Below are positions 22,204 through 30,342 of a stretch of DNA of 30,342 nucleotides, piece after piece; the first letter of the stretch is position 1, and every line of letters begins with the position of its first letter. The notes under the pieces were generated by a model. That model had not been told where the DNA came from, made no database searches, and was given only the letters and a program-made list of their open reading frames with translations. A program made the position numbers and the translations under genes. This DNA is from an uncultured Lachnospiraceae bacterium (lineage in GTDB: Bacteria > Bacillota > Clostridia > Lachnospirales > Lachnospiraceae): positions 1 through 30,342 of the forward strand of contig CAJUJR010000032.1 in the NCBI GenBank assembly GCA_910586605.1, in the 5' to 3' direction.

Positions 22204-24516
22204 ATGGATATATGTAAGAAAATTGCAGAGGAACTAGAAATTAAGCAATGGCAGGTGGAGGCAGCCGTACAGTTAATTGATGAAGGGAACACCATTCCAT
22301 TTATTGCCCGTTATCGGAAGGAGGCACATGGTTCGTTAGATGATGAGCAGCTTAGGAACCTTTATGAGCGCCTGGCGTATCTGCGCAACCTTGAGGAAAA
22401 AAAGGAGCAGGTGTTAGCAAGTATTGAAGAGCAAGGGAAACTGACAGAAGAGTTAAAGGAGCAGATTTTAAATGCGCAGACGCAGGTATTGGTCGATGAC
22501 TTATACCGCCCGTACCGCCCTAAAAGAAGAACCAGGGCTACCGTTGCAAAAGAAAAAGGGCTTGAAGGCCTTGCAGAATTTATATTGGCACAGGAGACAG
22601 AGCAGCCGGTGGAAGAAGAGGCAGAAAAATACGTGTCTGCAGAAAAAGAGGTTGAGGATGCCAAGACAGCCCTGGAAGGTGCAAAAGATATTATTGCAGA
22701 GGAGATTTCTGACAATGCAATGTACCGTACTTATATTAGGAGCCTGACTTTTGAAGAGGGAAGGCTTATTTCTTCGGCAAAAGATGAAAAAGCCCAGTCT
22801 GTATATGAAATGTATTATGAGTACCAGGAGGCAGTGAAGGCGATTGCCGGTCACCGTGTACTTGCTTTAAACCGGGGGGAAAAAGAGAAGTTTCTTGTGG
22901 TTAAGCTGGAGGCGCCAGAAGAAAGGATCATACAATACCTGAATAAACAAGTGGTTACAGCAGAAAATAAATATACAGGGCCATTATTGATGGAAGCGGC
23001 GGAAGACAGTTACAAACGCCTGATTGCGCCGGCGATTGAGCGGGAAATCAGAAATGAATTGACAGAAAAGGCAGAAGACGGGGCAATCAAGGTATTTGGG
23101 AAGAACCTAGAACAGCTTTTAATGCAGCCGCCGATTGCAGGGAAGAATGTGCTTGGCTGGGATCCGGCATTCCGTACAGGCTGTAAGCTTGCTGTTGTGG
23201 ATGCAACAGGGAAGGTACTTGACACAACGGTTGTCTACCCGACTGCCCCACAGAATAAAGTGGAGGAAACAAAGCGGACGGTAAAGGGGCTGATTGAAAA
23301 ATATGATATTTCCCTTATTTCTGTGGGAAATGGGACGGCATCTAGGGAATCCGAACAAATTATTGCAGAGATGCTAAAAGAAATCAGCAAGCCAGTCCAA
23401 TATATTATTGTGAATGAGGCAGGCGCATCTGTTTACTCTGCGAGCAAACTCGCAACAGAGGAATTTCCGAATTTTGACGTGGGGCAGAGGAGCGCAGCAT
23501 CAATTGCAAGGAGGCTTCAGGACCCGCTTGCAGAGCTTGTAAAAATAGATCCGCAGTCTATTGGCGTTGGGCAGTATCAGCATGATATGAACCAGAAAAA
23601 GCTTTCAGAAACTCTTTCAGGCGTTGTGGAGGATTGTGTCAATAAGGTCGGTGTGGATGTAAATACAGCTTCTGCTTCCCTTCTGGAATATATTGCGGGG
23701 ATTTCAAAAGCAGTTGCAAAAAACATTGTGTTGTATAGGGAGGAAAACGGCAGGTTCCAGAACCGAAAAGAATTATTGAAAGTTTCAAAGCTTGGGCCAA
23801 AGGCATTTGAACAGTGCGCGGGTTTTATGAGGATCCAGGATGGGGATAACCCGTTAGATGCGACAAGCGTCCACCCCGAGTCATATGCGGCTGCAGGGCA
23901 GCTTTTACAGAAACTTCAAATGACGATGGAGGACGTCAAAAAATTACAGGCAGAAGCAGCCAGGCAAACATTTAAGCAGAAACCGCAGAAAAAGGAAAAG
24001 AAGCAGGAATTTAAAGTAAGAAATACAAATACAGCATTTGGGGCTGCTTTTGCAAAGGCGTTTGGGGAAAGTGGGATTACGCTGGAGAAAAACGATGCAA
24101 AGGAAAATCCTGCAAAAGTGCCCCGCCTATCTAAAAAGGTGAAGGATAAAAAAGCGATGGCAGCAGAGCTTGGGATTGGTGAAATTACGTTGGAGGATAT
24201 TTTGAAAGAGCTGGAGAAGCCTGCACGCGACCCACGAGATGAGATGCCAAAGCCAATCCTGCGGACAGACGTCTTGGAAATGAAGGATTTAAAGGAAGGG
24301 ATGGTCCTGAAAGGGACAGTAAGGAATGTAATTGACTTTGGAGCTTTTGTCGACATTGGAGTCCATCAGGATGGGCTTGTGCATATTTCGCAGCTTTCTG
24401 ATAAAAAATTTGTAAAGCATCCGCTTGAAATTGTCAGCGTTGGGGATATTGTAGAGGTAAAGGTAATGAGTGTTGACCTGAAAAAGCAGCGTATCCAGCT
24501 TACTATGAAACTCTAA
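22204..24516 (+). CDS. tex: Tex family nucleic-acid-binding protein
   Basis: Tex proteins bind RNA or DNA and affect transcription; the exact role is unclear. The 770-residue protein has the N-terminal helical region (NTIPFIARYRKEAHGSLDDE), the linker VDDLYRPYRPKRRTRATVAKEKGL and a YqgF/RNase H-like domain starting near 318 (VLGWDPAFRTGCKLAVVD). Helix-hairpin-helix repeats follow around 490-560 (VDVNTASASLLEYIAGI, LLKVSKLGPKAFEQCAGF). The C-terminal S1 domain begins near 696 (LKEGMVLKGTVRNVIDFGAFVDIG). A charged Lys/Glu-rich insert at about 590-645 precedes S1. ATG 22204 lies five bases after GGAGG (22194-22198), better than ATG 22192, which precedes that site. The next gene starts 13 bases downstream. 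Confidence 0.96.
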   Translation: MDICKKIAEELEIKQWQVEAAVQLIDEGNTIPFIARYRKEAHGSLDDEQLRNLYERLAYLRNLEEKKEQVLASIEEQGKLTEELKEQILNAQTQVLVDDLYRPYRPKRRTRATVAKEKGLEGLAEFILAQETEQPVEEEAEKYVSAEKEVEDAKTALEGAKDIIAEEISDNAMYRTYIRSLTFEEGRLISSAKDEKAQSVYEMYYEYQEAVKAIAGHRVLALNRGEKEKFLVVKLEAPEERIIQYLNKQVVTAENKYTGPLLMEAAEDSYKRLIAPAIEREIRNELTEKAEDGAIKVFGKNLEQLLMQPPIAGKNVLGWDPAFRTGCKLAVVDATGKVLDTTVVYPTAPQNKVEETKRTVKGLIEKYDISLISVGNGTASRESEQIIAEMLKEISKPVQYIIVNEAGASVYSASKLATEEFPNFDVGQRSAASIARRLQDPLAELVKIDPQSIGVGQYQHDMNQKKLSETLSGVVEDCVNKVGVDVNTASASLLEYIAGISKAVAKNIVLYREENGRFQNRKELLKVSKLGPKAFEQCAGFMRIQDGDNPLDATSVHPESYAAAGQLLQKLQMTMEDVKKLQAEAARQTFKQKPQKKEKKQEFKVRNTNTAFGAAFAKAFGESGITLEKNDAKENPAKVPRLSKKVKDKKAMAAELGIGEITLEDILKELEKPARDPRDEMPKPILRTDVLEMKDLKEGMVLKGTVRNVIDFGAFVDIGVHQDGLVHISQLSDKKFVKHPLEIVSVGDIVEVKVMSVDLKKQRIQLTMKL

Positions 24517-24529
24517 CAGGAGGCGGCTT

Positions 24530-26107
24530 ATGGAATTATTTCAGAAGTATTTTGTTGATGTCAGGCATGGGACAAAAATTACTTACAGTGAAAGTGATTT
24601 AAGGAAGCTTGACAGGAATTATGAACGGGAGGTGCTGCCACAGGAAACAAAAAGAGTCCGTTCACCACTGCGTAAGATGCCCCAAAAGGCATATTTGACG
24701 CAAATCCGGGATTATGCCTTTGAAAGGATTCTGGATAACCATATGTATACCTTCCAACACATCTTGGTTGTACCGAACCCATATGATTTAGTGAAACAGT
24801 CTGCCCTGCTTTTATTTAATTCTTCAAAGGAAACCAAAATACGTTACCGTGTGCTTGGGGATACCCCGGATGTTGATTTTATGGGTGAGACGGGCTATAC
24901 AACGCGCCATCGGGTTCCTGTGGTTGGTCTGTACCTGAAACGGAGCAATAAAGTAGAGCTGGAGATGCTTGACTTGGAAGGGAATGTTGTGAAACGCAGG
25001 ATGCTCCGTATTTATGTTTCTGACAAGCCGAAAAGGCTGGAAGGGATTAAAATGGAAAAGATAGGCAAAAAATTGCCATATTTTCCCTATATAATGATTA
25101 ACAGTGTTTCCGGCCATCCTTTTGCAGTTGACCCAAATGGAGACATCCGTTATTCGATCCAGTTGTGGACAACGACAGCGGGCATGATTCCATTGGCAAA
25201 CGGCCACTTTTTATATGAAGACCGTGAGGCCAACCGCATGGGGAAAAATGGAAGGATTATTTCCTGCCAGTACCACGAGATGGATTACCTGGGCCGGGTA
25301 TACAGGACATTTTTGATGGATTACCCGGTTGTCCGGGCTGTGGCGCAAAATGGAAAATCCCTGTATTTAGTGGCTTCGCTGTATGCAAATGAGAAAAAAA
25401 GGCAGCTTTTGGAGCTTGATTTGGAAAGCGGCAGGGTAAAAGAAATTAGTAAAGTACCACGCCTTCCCAAAGATACGCCTTTTGGTTATATTGATTTAAA
25501 AAGCAAGAGAAAGGCATTTGGGAAAGCGGTGGAATCTGCTGATGGGAAAGTAACACTTTCCTGTAATGATTTGAAAGAGAAAGCAAAACAAGATGGCGGC
25601 ATTACAGCCGATATCAGGAAAGGCATGAGGACAGAACTGGTAGAAACAGAGAGAGAGACTGGCGAGGTACTTGGGAAATGGTATTTGAACAGGCCTGTGA
25701 CAAAAGTCTGGCTGTTTGAACCGGATATTCTTTCATTTTGTAAGCCGGTAGAGGTAACACCAGAAGTTGTATTCGGGGAAGTTGCACCTCCGGCAGAGTT
25801 TGGGGGAAATCTGCCAAAGATGGCAGAAGAACCGCTTGGAAGGGCATATTTTGGAAATGTCTTCCTTTGTGGGGAGTTATTGATTGGCTATATCCTGCCA
25901 GGGTGTGTTTCAAGGATTTACCTGGCAGGGAAAAAGCATTCATATGTCCAGGATTATCAGGGGATGAAAACAATATATAAAAGGAAATTCCCACTTGCAA
26001 TATCCCTAAAGGGGCTTGCATCTGATGAATACCATGTGTTTGTAGAAAGCCAGGATGTTGTACACCAATTAAAACATGAAATCAGAGTTACAGATAAGGA
26101 ACGGTAG
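24530..26107 (+). CDS. Arylsulfotransferase-like beta-propeller protein
   Basis: This 525-residue protein resembles the ASST (AssT) family by eye. An N-terminal beta domain (about 70-175) has LVVPNPYDLVKQSALLLF, a family-like HRVPVVGLYLKRSNKVELEMLD segment with His127, and a likely propeller after it (IRYSIQLW, MDYLGRVYRTF, LLELDLESGRVKEI). There is no signal peptide, whereas AssT enzymes are usually exported. E. coli AssT uses several histidines, including a sulfated one, in the propeller. Here I see no histidine at all between His249 and His470, so catalysis by that mechanism is doubtful. ATG 24530 follows AGGAGGCGG. It lies between tex and cysD-cysNC, whose products make the sulfate donor PAPS. 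The family call is moderate and the function unknown. Confidence 0.6.
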   Translation: MELFQKYFVDVRHGTKITYSESDLRKLDRNYEREVLPQETKRVRSPLRKMPQKAYLTQIRDYAFERILDNHMYTFQHILVVPNPYDLVKQSALLLFNSSKETKIRYRVLGDTPDVDFMGETGYTTRHRVPVVGLYLKRSNKVELEMLDLEGNVVKRRMLRIYVSDKPKRLEGIKMEKIGKKLPYFPYIMINSVSGHPFAVDPNGDIRYSIQLWTTTAGMIPLANGHFLYEDREANRMGKNGRIISCQYHEMDYLGRVYRTFLMDYPVVRAVAQNGKSLYLVASLYANEKKRQLLELDLESGRVKEISKVPRLPKDTPFGYIDLKSKRKAFGKAVESADGKVTLSCNDLKEKAKQDGGITADIRKGMRTELVETERETGEVLGKWYLNRPVTKVWLFEPDILSFCKPVEVTPEVVFGEVAPPAEFGGNLPKMAEEPLGRAYFGNVFLCGELLIGYILPGCVSRIYLAGKKHSYVQDYQGMKTIYKRKFPLAISLKGLASDEYHVFVESQDVVHQLKHEIRVTDKER

Positions 26108-26137
26108 GGACTTCCGGTAAATAGCGGAAAGTTCTTT
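26108..26137 (+). other. Hairpin between the sulfotransferase-like gene and cysD
   Basis: GGACTTCCG (26108-26116) pairs with CGGAAAGTTC (26125-26134) with one bulge and G-T pairing, followed by TTT. It may be a weak terminator or attenuator that sets cysD expression apart from the upstream gene. Confidence 0.35.
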
Positions 26138-26168
26138 AAAGCAGGTTCCGGGAGCAATGGAGGAGAAG

Positions 26169-27068
26169 ATGAAGCAGTTATCCCATTTACAGGAATTGGA
26201 GGCCGAGGCAATTTATATTATCCGTGAAGTGGCTGCAGAATGTGAAAAACCGGTTATGTTGTATTCTATCGGGAAAGACAGTTCTGTTATGCTGCATTTA
26301 GCAATTAAAGCATTTTATCCGGAAAAGCCGCCATTTCCATTTATGCACATTGATACAACATGGAAGTTCAGGGAAATGATTGAATTCCGTAATAAAGTGG
26401 CAGAAAAATACGGGCTGGAAATGCTCGTATATACAAATGAAGAAGGGGTGCGCCAGGGGATTAACCCGTTTGACCATGGTTCTGCTTATACAGACATTAT
26501 GAAGACGCAGGCATTAAAGCAGGCGCTTACAAAATATGGGTTTACAGCGGCGTTTGGCGGCGGCAGGCGTGATGAAGAAAAATCGCGTGCAAAGGAAAGG
26601 ATTTTTTCTTTCCGTAATGCAGAGCAGGCATGGGATCCAAAAAACCAAAGGCCGGAGATGTGGAAACTCTATAATACCAAGATTTTTAAAGGGGAGAGCA
26701 TCCGCGTATTCCCGCTTTCTAACTGGACAGAGAAGGATATCTGGCAGTATATCCGGCAGGAAAATATTGACATTGTCCCTCTTTATTTTGCAAAGGAAAG
26801 GCCGGTTGTCTACAGGGATGGCAATATTATCATGGTAGATGATGACAGGATGAAGCTTTTGCCTGAAGAAAAAGTGGAACAAAAGATGATACGTTTCAGG
26901 ACACTTGGATGTTATCCGCTGACTGGCGGGGTGGAATCAGAAGCGGTAACATTAGATGAGATTATTGATGAAACGTTAAGCGCGGTATCTTCAGAGAGGA
27001 CAAGCCGTGTAATTGACAATGAAGCTGCTGGAAGTATGGAAAGACGAAAGAGAGAGGGATATTTTTAA
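26169..27068 (+). CDS. cysD: Sulfate adenylyltransferase, small subunit CysD
   Basis: CysD, with CysN, makes APS from ATP and sulfate. The 299-residue protein begins LSHLQELEAEAIYIIREVAAE, close to E. coli CysD. It has the PP-loop SIGKDSSVMLHLA, FMHIDTTWKF, the basic motif FGGGRRDEEKSRAKER and the LSNWTEKDIWQYI segment. The C-terminal RFRTLGCYPLTGGVESEA is also conserved. I prefer ATG 26169 (GGAGG at 26159-26163) to ATG 26157. Its stop codon overlaps the cysNC start by one base (TAATG), so the two are translationally coupled. Confidence 0.97.
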   Translation: MKQLSHLQELEAEAIYIIREVAAECEKPVMLYSIGKDSSVMLHLAIKAFYPEKPPFPFMHIDTTWKFREMIEFRNKVAEKYGLEMLVYTNEEGVRQGINPFDHGSAYTDIMKTQALKQALTKYGFTAAFGGGRRDEEKSRAKERIFSFRNAEQAWDPKNQRPEMWKLYNTKIFKGESIRVFPLSNWTEKDIWQYIRQENIDIVPLYFAKERPVVYRDGNIIMVDDDRMKLLPEEKVEQKMIRFRTLGCYPLTGGVESEAVTLDEIIDETLSAVSSERTSRVIDNEAAGSMERRKREGYF

Positions 27069-28894
27069 TGCAAAGTTTATTGAAATTTATTACCTGTGGA
27101 AGTGTAGACGATGGAAAGTCTACCTTAATTGGCCATATGCTTTATGATGCAAAGCTTCTTTTTGCAGACCAGGAGAAGGCGCTGGAACTGGATAGTAAGG
27201 TAGGGAGCAACAGCGGTGCAATTGATTATTCCCTTCTTTTAGATGGGCTGATGGCTGAAAGGGAGCAGGGAATCACAATTGATGTTGCTTACCGTTATTT
27301 TACCACAGAAAAAAGAAGCTTTATCGTGGCAGATACTCCAGGACACGAGGAATATACAAGGAATATGGCAGTCGGCGCTTCTTTTGCTGATTTGGCTGTT
27401 ATTTTGGTGGATGCATCCAAAGGCGTTCTAGTGCAGACAAAGCGCCATAGCCGGATTTGCGCATTGATGGGAATCCGGAATGTTGTATATGCAGTGAACA
27501 AAATGGATTTGATTGATTATGAACAGGGAGGGTTTGAGCGGATTTCTACAGATATCAAGACGATGACGCAGGAATATGGCTTTGAGTCTTTATATATTAT
27601 TCCGGTTTCGGCAACAGAAGGGGATAATATAACTAACCCATCGAACAAAATGCTTTGGTATCATGGCCAGACGCTTTTATCTTATTTAGAGGAAATTGAT
27701 GTGTCCGTACAGGGAGGGCAGGAAGGTTTTGTACTTCCAATCCAGCGTGTAAGCCGCCCAGACCGTACATTCCGTGGGTTCCAGGGGCAGATTGAAGTTG
27801 GCGGGGTGCATGTTGGGGATGAGATTTTAGTTCTGCCAAACCAGACCTCAGCCAAGGTAAAATCAATCCATTGCATGACAGAGAAAGTAGATTCGGCATA
27901 TGCAGGGCAAGCGGTTACTGTGGAACTTGATTCAGAAATCGACGTATCCAGGGGATGTATTATGGTCCGGGATAAGGAGTTGCATGTAGGCAAGATGTTT
28001 ACGGCAAAATTGCTCTGGATGGATGATTCCAAGCTGGTTGAGGGGAAAAATTACTATTTGAAGATTGGGACGCAGCTTGTCCCAGCCATTGTTATGCATA
28101 TAAAATATAAGCTGGATGTCAATTCCGGGCAGCGGATTAAGGCAGAGCGCCTCTTTAAAAACGAGATTGCAGTTTGCGATATTAGCTGTTCGGATAAGAT
28201 TGTGTTTGACCAGTTTCAGGATAATAAGCAGTTAGGCGGGTTTATCCTGATTGACCGTGTGACAAACATGACTTCAGCATGCGGCGTGGTGGAGCATCCT
28301 TTAAGGCGTGAGGGAAACCTTACATGGCATGAAATGGACGTTACAAGAGAACTGCGTGCAAAACAGAAAGACCAGACGCCAAAGACAATCTGGCTGACAG
28401 GGCTTTCTGGCGCCGGGAAATCTACTCTTGTCAACGCGCTTGAGAAGCGTTTGTTTGCAGAAGGAAAGCATACGATGGTTCTGGATGGCGATAATGTGCG
28501 CATGGGCTTAAATAAAGATTTAGGATTTAAGGAGTCTGACCGTATTGAAAATATCCGCCGTATTGCGGAAGTCGCAAAGCTGATGAATGACGCTGGGCTG
28601 ATTGTGCTGACTTCCTTTATTTCACCTTATATCCGCGACCGCCGTTTAGCAAGGGAGACAATCGGGCAGGAGAACTTTATTGAAATCTATGTTGCCACTT
28701 CCCTGGAGGAATGTGAAAAGAGGGATGTAAAAGGCTTGTACCAGAAGGCAAGGAAAGGGGAAATACCAAACTTCTCTGGAATTTCAAGCCCATATGAAGT
28801 GCCGGAAAATCCAGAAATTGTAATAGATACAACTGGGCAGGCCGTAGAAGAATCTGTAGAATATCTTCTGGAGGAAATTAAGAAATATATTTAA
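27068..28894 (+). CDS. cysNC: Sulfate adenylyltransferase large subunit fused to APS kinase (CysNC)
   Basis: The 608-residue fusion combines the GTPase subunit of ATP sulfurylase with APS kinase, so CysD-CysNC can turn sulfate into PAPS. The N-terminal part is an EF-Tu-like GTPase with G1 GSVDDGKST (Lys17), G3 DTPGHEEYTRN and G4 NKMD, then two beta-barrel domains. From about residue 435 comes APS kinase: Walker A GLSGAGKST with Lys451, DGDNVRMGLNKDLGF, and SFISPYIRDRR. Both halves look intact. No PAPS reductase or sulfite reductase gene is in the window, so PAPS may serve sulfation. It overlaps cysD by one base. Confidence 0.97.
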   Translation: MQSLLKFITCGSVDDGKSTLIGHMLYDAKLLFADQEKALELDSKVGSNSGAIDYSLLLDGLMAEREQGITIDVAYRYFTTEKRSFIVADTPGHEEYTRNMAVGASFADLAVILVDASKGVLVQTKRHSRICALMGIRNVVYAVNKMDLIDYEQGGFERISTDIKTMTQEYGFESLYIIPVSATEGDNITNPSNKMLWYHGQTLLSYLEEIDVSVQGGQEGFVLPIQRVSRPDRTFRGFQGQIEVGGVHVGDEILVLPNQTSAKVKSIHCMTEKVDSAYAGQAVTVELDSEIDVSRGCIMVRDKELHVGKMFTAKLLWMDDSKLVEGKNYYLKIGTQLVPAIVMHIKYKLDVNSGQRIKAERLFKNEIAVCDISCSDKIVFDQFQDNKQLGGFILIDRVTNMTSACGVVEHPLRREGNLTWHEMDVTRELRAKQKDQTPKTIWLTGLSGAGKSTLVNALEKRLFAEGKHTMVLDGDNVRMGLNKDLGFKESDRIENIRRIAEVAKLMNDAGLIVLTSFISPYIRDRRLARETIGQENFIEIYVATSLEECEKRDVKGLYQKARKGEIPNFSGISSPYEVPENPEIVIDTTGQAVEESVEYLLEEIKKYI

Positions 28895-28984
28895 GTATAA
28901 TGCTCAAATTAAAAAGATTTGTATAAAATACAGGCGAAAAAATAAAAAGATTTATTTCTTATTTTAGAAAGGAGAGGTATTATT

Positions 28985-30133
28985 ATGGCAAACAGATTTA
29001 TCTTAAATGAAACCTCATATCATGGGGCGAATGCAATCGAAAGCATTGCAGATGAGGTGAAAGCAAGGGGGTTCCGGAAAGCATTTGTATGTTCCGACCC
29101 TGATTTAGTAAAGTTTGGTGTTACAAAAAAGGTATTGGATGTGTTGGAAAAAAATAACCTGGAATATGAATTGTATTCTAATATTAAGCCAAATCCAACG
29201 ATTGAAAATGTCCAGACTGGCGTAGAGGCTTATAAAAAAGCAGGTACAGATTATCTGATTGCGATTGGCGGCGGTTCTTCTATGGATACGGCGAAAGCAA
29301 TCGGCATAATTATTAACAATCCTGATTTTGCAGATGTCCGCAGCTTAGAAGGCGTTGCCGATACAAAAAATAAATCTGTCCCTATTTTTGCTGTTCCGAC
29401 AACAGCAGGGACGGCAGCAGAAGTTACAATTAATTATGTAATTACAGATGCTGAAAAGAACCGTAAGATGGTTTGCGTTGACCCACACGATATCCCAGTT
29501 GTTGCATTTATTGACCCAGAGATGATGGCATCTATGCCAAAGGGTCTGACGGCGGCAACAGGCATGGACGCTTTAACCCATGCAATTGAAGGGTATATAA
29601 CTGCGGGGGCATGGGAATTGTCGGACATGTTCCACTTAAAGGCAATTGAAATTATTGCACGCTCTTTAAGAGGGGCAGTGGATAATACGGCAGAAGGCCG
29701 CGAGGGGATGGCGCTTGGCCAGTATGTTGCTGGTATGGGATTTTCTAACGTAGGGCTTGGGATTGTCCATTCAATGGCGCATCCTTTGGGCGCACTTTAT
29801 GATACGCCTCATGGAATTGCAAATGCAATTATTCTCCCTACAGTTATGGAATATAATGCAGAGGCAACTGGGGAGAAATACCGTGATATTGCAAAAGCAA
29901 TGGGCGTAATGGGAACGGAGACGATGTCCCAGGAGGAGTACAGGAAAGCGGCGGTAGATGCCGTATTGCAGCTTTCTAAAGATGTTGGGATTCCGGCTGA
30001 TTTAAAAGAAATTGTAAAGAAGGAAGATATACCGTTCCTTGCACAGTCTGCATATGATGACGCCTGCAGGCCAGGAAATCCAAAAGAAACTTCCGTGGAA
30101 GATATTACAAAGCTTTATGAAAGCCTGATATAG
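28985..30133 (+). CDS. fucO: Lactaldehyde reductase (iron-dependent 1,2-propanediol oxidoreductase)
   Basis: FucO reduces lactaldehyde, made from fucose or rhamnose, to 1,2-propanediol with NADH. The 382-residue protein is very close to E. coli FucO: MANRFILNETSYHG, YLIAIGGGSSMDTAKAIGII, VPTTAGTAAEVTINYVITD, VCVDPHDIPVVAFID, GQYVAGMGFSNVGLGIVHS. The iron ligands are present as Asp195, His199, His262 and His276, each one less than in the E. coli enzyme. ATG 28985 follows AAAGGAGAGG. The 90-base AT-rich gap before it contains TATAAT-like stretches but no promoter I would assert. A strong terminator follows. No other fucose or rhamnose genes are nearby. Confidence 0.95.
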   Translation: MANRFILNETSYHGANAIESIADEVKARGFRKAFVCSDPDLVKFGVTKKVLDVLEKNNLEYELYSNIKPNPTIENVQTGVEAYKKAGTDYLIAIGGGSSMDTAKAIGIIINNPDFADVRSLEGVADTKNKSVPIFAVPTTAGTAAEVTINYVITDAEKNRKMVCVDPHDIPVVAFIDPEMMASMPKGLTAATGMDALTHAIEGYITAGAWELSDMFHLKAIEIIARSLRGAVDNTAEGREGMALGQYVAGMGFSNVGLGIVHSMAHPLGALYDTPHGIANAIILPTVMEYNAEATGEKYRDIAKAMGVMGTETMSQEEYRKAAVDAVLQLSKDVGIPADLKEIVKKEDIPFLAQSAYDDACRPGNPKETSVEDITKLYESLI

Positions 30134-30173
30134 GTTTTTTAAGGGTGAGTTCCTGAAAAGATATGTTTCCTAT

Positions 30174-30203
30174 AAAAAAGATGCCGTGAGTGGCATCTTT
30201 TTT
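30174..30203 (+). terminator. Rho-independent terminator after fucO
   Basis: AAAAAAGATGCC (30174-30185) pairs perfectly with GGCATCTTTTTT (30192-30203) around a 6-base loop. With A and T runs on both sides it could work in both directions. Confidence 0.95.
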
Positions 30204-30238
30204 ATGCAAGCGCAACGATTTCAGCCTTTTTAGGACTC

Positions 30239-30278
30239 GACTGTGAATAGCAACACTCTAATGTTACTATTCACAGTC
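30239..30278. repeat. 16-bp near-perfect palindrome of the window repeat
   Basis: GACTGTGAATAGCAAC (30239-30254) and GTTACTATTCACAGTC (30263-30278) differ from perfect inversion at one base, with an 8-base loop. Each arm is a copy of the CTGTGRATAGTAAC motif. It lies 35 bases beyond the fucO terminator. On the minus strand the mismatch becomes a G-T pair, so the hairpin would be more stable in minus-strand RNA. Confidence 0.8.
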
Positions 30279-30318
30279 AATCGTAGTTAAATTTAAGGAA
30301 ATAAAAAATATCTTCCCC
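30263..30318 (-). repeat. Bipartite intergenic repeat, right copy (inverted)
   Basis: Read on the minus strand, 30318-30300 gives GGGGAAGATATTTTTTATT, then a 13-base spacer, then CTACGATTG, A, CTGTGAATAGTAAC. This matches bases 1-51 with one mismatch in each block. Nothing coding is apparent in 30204-30342. Confidence 0.75.
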
Positions 30319-30342
30319 TATGAAGCACTTTCATCATGTGCA

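Overview
The window looks like core chromosome of an anaerobic, gut-type Firmicute, most likely Lachnospiraceae (Clostridia). This rests on protein style, moderate-to-low GC, strong AGGAGG-type ribosome sites, sigma-A promoters, tRNA genes without encoded CCA, a heterodimeric ABC exporter and a Clostridia-style aspartate kinase. Every protein gene I accept is on the + strand. I see no phage, IS element, CRISPR array or rRNA. The genus cannot be fixed from sequence alone.

Layout. Bases 1-620 carry four tRNA genes (CAU, Asp, Val, Leu) with two good promoters and an AT-rich terminator. Bases 698-2550 are a decayed GH2 beta-galactosidase-like gene with one in-frame stop and a frame-shifting internal deletion. 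Then come a sensor histidine kinase with no adjacent response regulator (2614-4191), a lipoprotein (4336-5043), the chemotaxis coupling protein CheV (5229-6170) and a very acidic single-pass membrane protein with 15-residue repeats (6211-8106). Next are the glutaminase and cyclase subunits of imidazole glycerol phosphate synthase (hisH, hisF), uracil-DNA glycosylase (ung) and two overlapping genes for a heterodimeric ABC exporter (10508-14474).

A strong extended -10 promoter precedes secA, followed by prfB with its programmed +1 frameshift and by a threonine/lysine branch: hom, a phosphoglycerate-mutase-like proposed homoserine kinase, and lysC with an internal ribosome site for a beta subunit. 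A terminator closes this run. Then come tex, an arylsulfotransferase-like protein, and cysD-cysNC, which make APS and PAPS from sulfate. fucO (lactaldehyde reductase) ends at a textbook terminator.

How the genes work together. hisH and hisF form one enzyme. lysC, hom and the putative kinase cover three steps from aspartate toward phosphohomoserine. cysD and cysNC activate sulfate, and the sulfotransferase-like neighbour suggests sulfation rather than sulfide production, although its usual catalytic histidines are not apparent. The most unusual non-coding signal is a motif, CTGTGRATAGTAAC. It occurs exactly 38 bases upstream of the -35 box of both the tRNA and the lipoprotein promoters, and in degenerate form before secA. 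It is also part of a longer bipartite element present in opposite orientations at the two ends of the window.
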